49,096 bases of DNA from an uncultured Tropicimonas sp. GTDB taxonomy: Bacteria; Pseudomonadota; Alphaproteobacteria; Rhodobacterales; Rhodobacteraceae. Numbering within the stretch: the first letter of the stretch is position 1; each line of letters opens with the position of its first letter. Below, in pieces: positions 44,849 through 49,096 of this stretch. The translations under genes were made by a program, and so were the position numbers. Under the pieces are notes generated by a model. The model had not been told where the DNA came from. It saw only the letters and a program-made list of their open reading frames with translations, and searched no databases. The stretch is from contig CANLZY010000036.1 in the NCBI GenBank assembly GCA_947495685.1, positions 1 through 49,096 on the forward strand. The letters are read 5' to 3'.

Positions 44849-46063
44849 TCAACGTGGTCGGCCGAAGTGGTCGAGCCAACGCGTGGTTCGTTCCCTGTCG
44901 CGAGCATCATACTGTTCGATGGCATCAAACAGATCGTCGGGAACCACAAAGCCTTTGCCATCGGCCAGTTCGGTCATCCGGAGCGTGAACCAGGCCGTGA
45001 CCCCGCCTTCGGGTGTTTCGGAAAACCGCGGAAACCTGGGCTGTTGCATCTGGCGTTCGTGCCAGAGTTTGGGCAGCGAGGGCTCAAGGCAGAACGCTCG
45101 GGCGAGCCCAACGCAATCGACTGCACCACTGGCAAGGGCCGCCTCCGCCTGGGCCATCGTCTTGATCCCTCCCGTCAGCATCAATGGCTTCGATGTCCTC
45201 ACCCGCGCTTGCGACGCAAATTCAAGGAAATAGGGGCCGCGTCCGCCACTATCGGAGGCAGACGCGGCTCCGGGAAAATAGGTGCCGCCACTTATATCGA
45301 TCAAGTCAATCGAGGTTCGGTCCAATTCGGCGACAACAGCGAGGGACTCGTCTTCGACCAGTCCGCCTTCAAGCTGATCGGACGAGTTGAGCTTGAGGGC
45401 AACGGGGAAGCTTGGGCCAACCGCGTTCCGCACCGCCTCGATCACCTCCATCGTCAATTGCATTCGGTTCGCGATATCGCCACCGTATCGATCGTTTCTA
45501 CGATTGAAGAGCGGCGACAGGAACTGACTGAGCAGAAAGCCGTGAGCGGCGTGGATCTGAACACCGCCAAAACCGGACCGCTGTGCCAATGCTGCGGTTG
45601 CTGCCATTTCAGCAGGAAGGTGTGCAATTTCCTCGGGCGTCATTTCGCGGCATCGAAGACCGGGCAAGTCCAACTCACTTGGCCCCACGGGAGAGCTTGT
45701 CGGTGCATAGGAAAGCGCTCCGGCGTGCCCGAGTTGAAGCCACAAAAGCGAGCCATCAACCGCGCCCTGTTCCGCAAGGTTCCGGAAACGGAGCAGGTCG
45801 GCAGACGCCGTAAGGACAAGATTACCCGGCCTCTCGGCAAATAGCGGGGTGCCTTGCACCTCGCCGACAATGGCGACGGCCACGCCTCCTTCAGCCCATC
45901 GACGATATAGCCGCGCTTGAGCCGCGGTGGGGTGGCCAGTTCCGTCACCCAGGCTGTCGGACATCGCGGACTTCACGATCCGGTTCTTAAGGACCACCCC
46001 ACAGGGCAGCCGGAAGGGCGCAAACAACTCTCCCCCCGGTTCAGTGCAGATGCTTTCGTCCAT
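44849..46063 (-). CDS. Old Yellow Enzyme-type NADH:flavin oxidoreductase
   Basis: 404-residue FMN-dependent (beta/alpha)8-barrel enzyme. The N-terminal FRLPCGVVLKNRIVKSAMSD, the catalytic His pair in IHAAHGFLLSQFLSP, the NRRNDRYGG signature and the C-terminal phosphate-binding GG/GLARAF segments are visible. It lacks the C-terminal FeS and FAD domains of dienoyl-CoA reductase, so it should be a stand-alone ene-reductase; the substrate is unknown. It is cargo between rplW and rplB. Confidence 0.93.
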   Translation of the reverse strand: MDESICTEPGGELFAPFRLPCGVVLKNRIVKSAMSDSLGDGTGHPTAAQARLYRRWAEGGVAVAIVGEVQGTPLFAERPGNLVLTASADLLRFRNLAEQGAVDGSLLWLQLGHAGALSYAPTSSPVGPSELDLPGLRCREMTPEEIAHLPAEMAATAALAQRSGFGGVQIHAAHGFLLSQFLSPLFNRRNDRYGGDIANRMQLTMEVIEAVRNAVGPSFPVALKLNSSDQLEGGLVEDESLAVVAELDRTSIDLIDISGGTYFPGAASASDSGGRGPYFLEFASQARVRTSKPLMLTGGIKTMAQAEAALASGAVDCVGLARAFCLEPSLPKLWHERQMQQPRFPRFSETPEGGVTAWFTLRMTELADGKGFVVPDDLFDAIEQYDARDRERTTRWLDHFGRPR

Positions 46064-46102
46064 GTGCCTACGCCTTCCCGACCGGAGATTGGCAGGGAGT
46101 CT

Positions 46103-46375
46103 TCACCATTTGTCCACCACCGGAAAGCCCTGTTCGTCGTTGGTCCCTTCGCCAAGCCATCGCAATGCCGACGCCCAAAGGCTCCCCTTGGATGTCCGTT
46201 TGGTCCGGGGTGGTGAACCTGTCACGATCCGCCACAACGCCCAACCTTCTCCCACCGCAACAGCATCCAGGTTGGCGACCCGGCAATTGCTGGTATGGGA
46301 ACGAACGGCAACAAAAGGTTGGCGAAACGGCTTACCTTGCATCGCTCCCAGACGACGCCCCACCGAGGTTCCCAT
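46103..46375 (-). CDS. Hypothetical small protein (doubtful)
   Basis: A 90-codon frame between the lipoprotein and the OYE gene. The product has a Trp-containing segment GEGWALWRIVTG and basic middle part, without a family I recognise. Third-position GC is lower than that of neighbouring genes and no good ribosome binding site precedes the ATG. It fills an otherwise empty 337-nt space in the same direction as its neighbours, which is the main argument for it. Confidence 0.3.
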   Translation of the reverse strand: MGTSVGRRLGAMQGKPFRQPFVAVRSHTSNCRVANLDAVAVGEGWALWRIVTGSPPRTKRTSKGSLWASALRWLGEGTNDEQGFPVVDKW

Positions 46376-46400
46376 ACATTCGCCATAGACAGCATGGCCG

Positions 46401-46691
46401 CTATATCGTCGGGCAGTCCTTGCTCACGGCAGTCCGAATTCGTTGCTGGCGTTGCAACACTTCCCGGCTGCTGCGGGCGCTGTTGCTGGTGATGCCCTTG
46501 ACCTGCGCCAGGGTCGAAGACTGGAGTTGCTGGATGCAGGCATCCGAGACCCCGGCCCTACGCAGCGACGGGGTCAGGGAGGCACGAAGCTGCTCCGTGC
46601 CACCGTTCGTGCTCGGAGAACTCGTGGTTTCACATCCAACGGCAAGTACAACAATGGAGATGGCGGCGATCGAACGAAGTCTGAGTTGCAT
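46401..46691 (-). CDS. Small putative lipoprotein
   Basis: 96-residue protein. A type II signal peptide is visible: basic start MQLRLR, hydrophobic core, and lipobox LAVGC with lipidated C20. The mature part is Ser/Thr-rich at first, then helical, with two further cysteines (in SDACIQQL and near the C terminus) that could form a disulfide. AAAGGA lies about 7 nt upstream of the ATG. No family is recognised. It is the first cargo gene after rplW and its terminator. Confidence 0.7.
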   Translation of the reverse strand: MQLRLRSIAAISIVVLAVGCETTSSPSTNGGTEQLRASLTPSLRRAGVSDACIQQLQSSTLAQVKGITSNSARSSREVLQRQQRIRTAVSKDCPTI

Positions 46692-46856
46692 CCGATGGTC
46701 CTTTCATTGAGACGAAAGCATTTCGTGAACGACATCAAGGTTGAATAGGCTCTTAGGCAACCTGCCCGCATCCCGCCGTATTCAAGTCGACTCTAACGCA
46801 TCATGGCGGCGACCCAAGTCATTCCGCAACCGCGATCCGCAAGATACCCTCCCCAT

Positions 46857-46889
46857 CAACGCAAAGGGCCCCCGCCGAAGCGGAGGCCC
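46857..46889 (-). terminator. Terminator after rplW
   Basis: Arms 46866-46875 and 46880-46889 form ten pairs (one G-U) with a UUCG tetraloop in minus-strand RNA, followed by UUUGCGUUG. It lies 24 nt after the rplW stop and closes the rpsJ-rplW block. Confidence 0.8.
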
Positions 46890-46913
46890 TCTGTAACTGG
46901 ACGGGTCTTGACC

Positions 46914-47210
46914 TTACAGGCCGGTGGACACGTCGATCGTGTTGCCCTCTTCGAGGGTCACGTAGGCTTTCTTGACGTCCTTGCGCTTTCCGGGTTGTCC
47001 CCGGAACCGCTTGACCTTGCCCTTGGTGATGGTCGTGTTCACGGCCTTCACCTTCACACCAAAGAGCGTTTCGATCGCCTCCTTGATCTGCGGCTTGTTC
47101 GCGGCAATATCGACCACGAACACCACGGCATTCGCCTCGGAAGCCATAGTGGCCTTCTCGGTGATGACGGGCTTGCGGATCACGTCGTAGTGGTTTGGCT
47201 TGACGGTCAT
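46914..47210 (-). CDS. rplW: 50S ribosomal protein L23
   Basis: 98-residue L23 at the exit site, docking platform for trigger factor and SRP. Shows [17 protein letters not shown] and the [22 protein letters not shown] motif. Start overlaps the rplD stop by 4 nt. Confidence 0.99.
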   Translation of the reverse strand: MTVKPNHYDVIRKPVITEKATMASEANAVVFVVDIAANKPQIKEAIETLFGVKVKAVNTTITKGKVKRFRGQPGKRKDVKKAYVTLEEGNTIDVSTGL

Positions 47211-47827
47211 TTCAGGCGTGCCTCCAGAGCTTCGACACCCGCCTTCGTGATCACCAGCGTGTCACGCTTGAGGATGTCCAGGACGTTGGCACCGATCGTC
47301 GGCAGAACATCCAGACCTTCGATATTGGCAGCGGCGCGAGCGAAGTTGTCGTTCACGTCGGCGCCATCGATAACCAAAGCGCGCTTCCAACCCAGTTCCT
47401 TGACCTGCCTGGCCAGGATCTTGGTCTTTGCCTCGTCCATCGCAGCAACGTCGATGATTACCAGGTTACCGGTCGCGACCTTGGCCGACAGCGCGTGCTT
47501 GAGGCCAAGCTTGCGGACCTTCTTGGGAAGGTCGTGGGCATGGCTCCGCGGCGTCGGGCCCTTGTAGATACCACCACCGCGGAAGATCGGAGCAGAGCGT
47601 GCGCCGTGGCGTGCGCCGCCGGTACCCTTCTGACGGTAGATCTTCTTGGTGGAGTACTTCACCTCCGAGCGGGTCTTTACCTTGTGGGTACCGGCTTGCG
47701 ACTTGTTGCGCTGCCAGCGGACCACACGGTGCAGAATGTCGGAACGCGGTTCCAGGCCGAAGATGTCTTCGGACAGTTCCACGTCGCCGGCAGCGCCGCC
47801 GTCGAGTTTGATCACATCGAGTTTCAT
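47207..47827 (-). CDS. rplD: 50S ribosomal protein L4
   Basis: 206-residue L4, in other bacteria also the repressor of the S10 operon. Shows the tunnel-loop [20 protein letters not shown] and the C-terminal [20 protein letters not shown]. Overlaps rplC and rplW by 4 nt each. Confidence 0.99.
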   Translation of the reverse strand: MKLDVIKLDGGAAGDVELSEDIFGLEPRSDILHRVVRWQRNKSQAGTHKVKTRSEVKYSTKKIYRQKGTGGARHGARSAPIFRGGGIYKGPTPRSHAHDLPKKVRKLGLKHALSAKVATGNLVIIDVAAMDEAKTKILARQVKELGWKRALVIDGADVNDNFARAAANIEGLDVLPTIGANVLDILKRDTLVITKAGVEALEARLK

Positions 47828-48561
47828 TCTTCCGAACCCCCTTCAACAGGCGCTTCGACCGGGGCCTCGGCAACGGCGGCAGCTTCGGCGGCCTTGAGCG
47901 CAGCCGGGAACGGCACGCCTTCCGGCAGCTTCTTCTTCACGGCGTCTTTGACGGTGACCCAGCCACCCTTGGAGCCCGGTACGGCGCCCTTGACCATGAT
48001 CAGGCCACGGTCGGCGTCGATACGAACGACTTCCAGGTTCTGGGTGGTGACACGGGCAGAACCCATGTGACCGGCCATCTTCTTGCCCTTGAACACGCGG
48101 CCCGGGTCTTGACACTGACCAGTGGAACCGTGCGAACGGTGCGAGACAGACACACCGTGCGATGCCCGCAGACCACCAAAGTTGTGCCGCTTCATGGCAC
48201 CTTGGAAGCCCTTACCAATCGAGGTGCCGGACACGTCGACCTTCTGACCGGCAACATAGTGCTCGGCAGAGATCTCTGCACCGACCTCGATGAGGTTGTC
48301 GGGATCGACGCGGAACTCGGCAACCTTGCGCTTGGGCGCAACGTTGGCAGCCGAGAAGTGGCCACGCATGGCCTGGCTGGTCCGCTTGGCCTTGGCCGAG
48401 CCGGCACCGAGCTGAACGGCAGTGTAGCCGTCACGCTCGATGGTCCGCTGGTCAACGACCTGCAGGTTGTCGAGACGGAGGACGGTCACAGGAATCTGCT
48501 TTCCGTCTTCCAGGAACAGGCGGGTCATGCCCACCTTCTTGGCGATAACTCCAGAGCGCAT
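47824..48561 (-). CDS. rplC: 50S ribosomal protein L3
   Basis: 245-residue L3. Begins [16 protein letters not shown] and contains the [15 protein letters not shown] and [21 protein letters not shown] signatures, with a Glu for methylated Gln context preserved. The Ala/Glu-rich tail is longer than in E. coli, as usual in alphaproteobacteria. Confidence 0.99.
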   Translation of the reverse strand: MRSGVIAKKVGMTRLFLEDGKQIPVTVLRLDNLQVVDQRTIERDGYTAVQLGAGSAKAKRTSQAMRGHFSAANVAPKRKVAEFRVDPDNLIEVGAEISAEHYVAGQKVDVSGTSIGKGFQGAMKRHNFGGLRASHGVSVSHRSHGSTGQCQDPGRVFKGKKMAGHMGSARVTTQNLEVVRIDADRGLIMVKGAVPGSKGGWVTVKDAVKKKLPEGVPFPAALKAAEAAAVAEAPVEAPVEGGSEE

Positions 48562-48574
48562 AACGGTGCCCTCC

Positions 48575-48886
48575 TCAGTTCAGCTTGATTTCGACGTCGA
48601 CACCGGCAGCCAGGTCGAGCTTCATCAGCGCGTCCACGGTCTGGGGGGTCGGGTCGACGATATCGAGCAGACGCTTGTGGGTACGGATTTCCCACTGGTC
48701 CCGCGACTTCTTGTCGATGTGCGGTCCACGAAGAACCGTGAACTTCTCGATCTTGTTCGGCAGCGGGATCGGGCCACGCACTGTGGCGCCCGTCCGCTTG
48801 GCGGTGTTGACGATTTCCTGGGTGCTGGCGTCCAGTACCCGGTAGTCAAACGCCTTCAGCCGAATGCGAATGTTCTGGCTTTGCAT
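48575..48886 (-). CDS. rpsJ: 30S ribosomal protein S10
   Basis: 103-residue S10. [19 protein letters not shown] at the N terminus and [20 protein letters not shown] are diagnostic. ATG 48886 gives the standard length; eight extra upstream codons are unsupported. First gene of the S10 block, about 130 nt after tuf, with promoter and tuf terminator in between. Confidence 0.99.
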   Translation of the reverse strand: MQSQNIRIRLKAFDYRVLDASTQEIVNTAKRTGATVRGPIPLPNKIEKFTVLRGPHIDKKSRDQWEIRTHKRLLDIVDPTPQTVDALMKLDLAAGVDVEIKLN

Positions 48887-48937
48887 TGATAACAGCCTTG
48901 TTCTCGGCATTGGAGTTGAGAGGTCGAATACGGCTCA

Positions 48938-48965
48938 CCCGTACCCCACATCGAACCCGTGTCAA
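48938..48965 (-). promoter_or_regulatory. Candidate S10-operon promoter
   Basis: Minus strand: TTGACA (48965-48960), a perfect -35, then 16 bp and TACGGG (48943-48938), a weak -10. It begins right at the T-rich end of the tuf terminator and about 50 nt upstream of rpsJ. Confidence 0.5.
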
Positions 48966-48995
48966 AAGCGTGGGGCGGGCCGATGGGCCCACCCC
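48964..48995 (-). terminator. Terminator after tuf
   Basis: Arms 48972-48981 and 48986-48995 pair over ten positions (one G-U) with a 4-nt loop. Minus-strand RNA continues ACGCUUUUGAC. It lies 22 nt after the tuf stop and overlaps the -35 of the S10 promoter candidate. Confidence 0.75.
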
Positions 48996-49017
48996 GAAGT
49001 CCTGTATCGAGCGAGTG

Positions 49018-49096
49018 TTACTCGATGATCTTGGAGACGACGCCGGCACCGACGGTGCGGCCGCCTTCGCGGATGGCGAAGCGGAGCTTCTCTTCC
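49018..49096 (-). CDS. tuf: Elongation factor Tu, C-terminal end (partial)
   Basis: The last 25 codons and stop of EF-Tu, ending EEKLRFAIREGGRTVGAG followed by VVSKIIE; the rest lies beyond the window edge. This C terminus is near-invariant in alphaproteobacterial EF-Tu. The position before rpsJ is the usual str-to-S10 junction. Confidence 0.96.
   Translation of the reverse strand, partial: EEKLRFAIREGGRTVGAGVVSKIIE

Noticed and set aside
43077-45233. Very long plus-strand open frame (over 700 codons) across rplV, rpsS and rplB
   Set aside because: It is antisense to certain ribosomal genes; long shadow frames are expected at this GC content, and the product has no family features.

Overview
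The window reads as chromosomal DNA of a GC-rich alphaproteobacterium, most likely Rhodobacteraceae (Roseobacter group). The signs are a Bzt/Aap-type amino-acid ABC transporter, an ATP12 assembly chaperone, a TIGR02466-type oxygenase next to rplP, the order rpmH-rnpA-yidD-ttcA-yidC-MOSC-engB-argB, and consistently GC-rich third codon positions. No species call is made. No CRISPR array, prophage or insertion sequence was seen.

Left part (1-25 kb). A gene-free end (1-411) leads to a tRNA-Arg(ACG) and then a minus-strand cassette of a TVP38/TMEM64 membrane protein, a MerA/Lpd-like flavin disulfide reductase and an orphan histidine kinase. The plus strand then carries the translation and membrane-biogenesis run rpmH, rnpA, yidD, ttcA, a GGDEF-EAL protein with both active sites degraded, yidC, a MOSC protein, engB, argB, a two-cluster ferredoxin-like protein and a SixA-type phosphatase, with one SDR gene opposed. 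Next, on the minus strand, come bztABCD (with a strong terminator between bztA and bztB), then rarA, cytochrome c', cytochrome b561, crcB, an RluC-type pseudouridine synthase, a HAD phosphatase and ATP12. A LuxR solo regulator and a divergent 47-codon small ORF close this part.

Right part (25-49 kb), all minus strand. This is the tuf/S10/spc/alpha ribosomal supercluster, but it is not one operon. It is cut at rplW|rplB, rplP|rpmC and rpmD|rplO by non-ribosomal genes: a lipoprotein plus an Old Yellow Enzyme; a TIGR02466-type Fe(II)/2OG oxygenase plus a DUF1127-like protein; and a DEAD-box helicase plus an octaheme tetrathionate-reductase-like cytochrome c with its cytochrome b. Terminator-like hairpins close most blocks, and candidate sigma-70 promoters precede the ribosomal blocks, so they probably work as separate transcription units.

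Most notable observations: the split ribosomal cluster and its respiratory cargo; the helicase leader, which carries a terminator-like hairpin and a second hairpin holding the likely ribosome binding site; the doubly degenerate GGDEF-EAL protein; and the unlisted small ORF beside the LuxR solo. All functional statements rest on motifs and family knowledge; no database search was possible.
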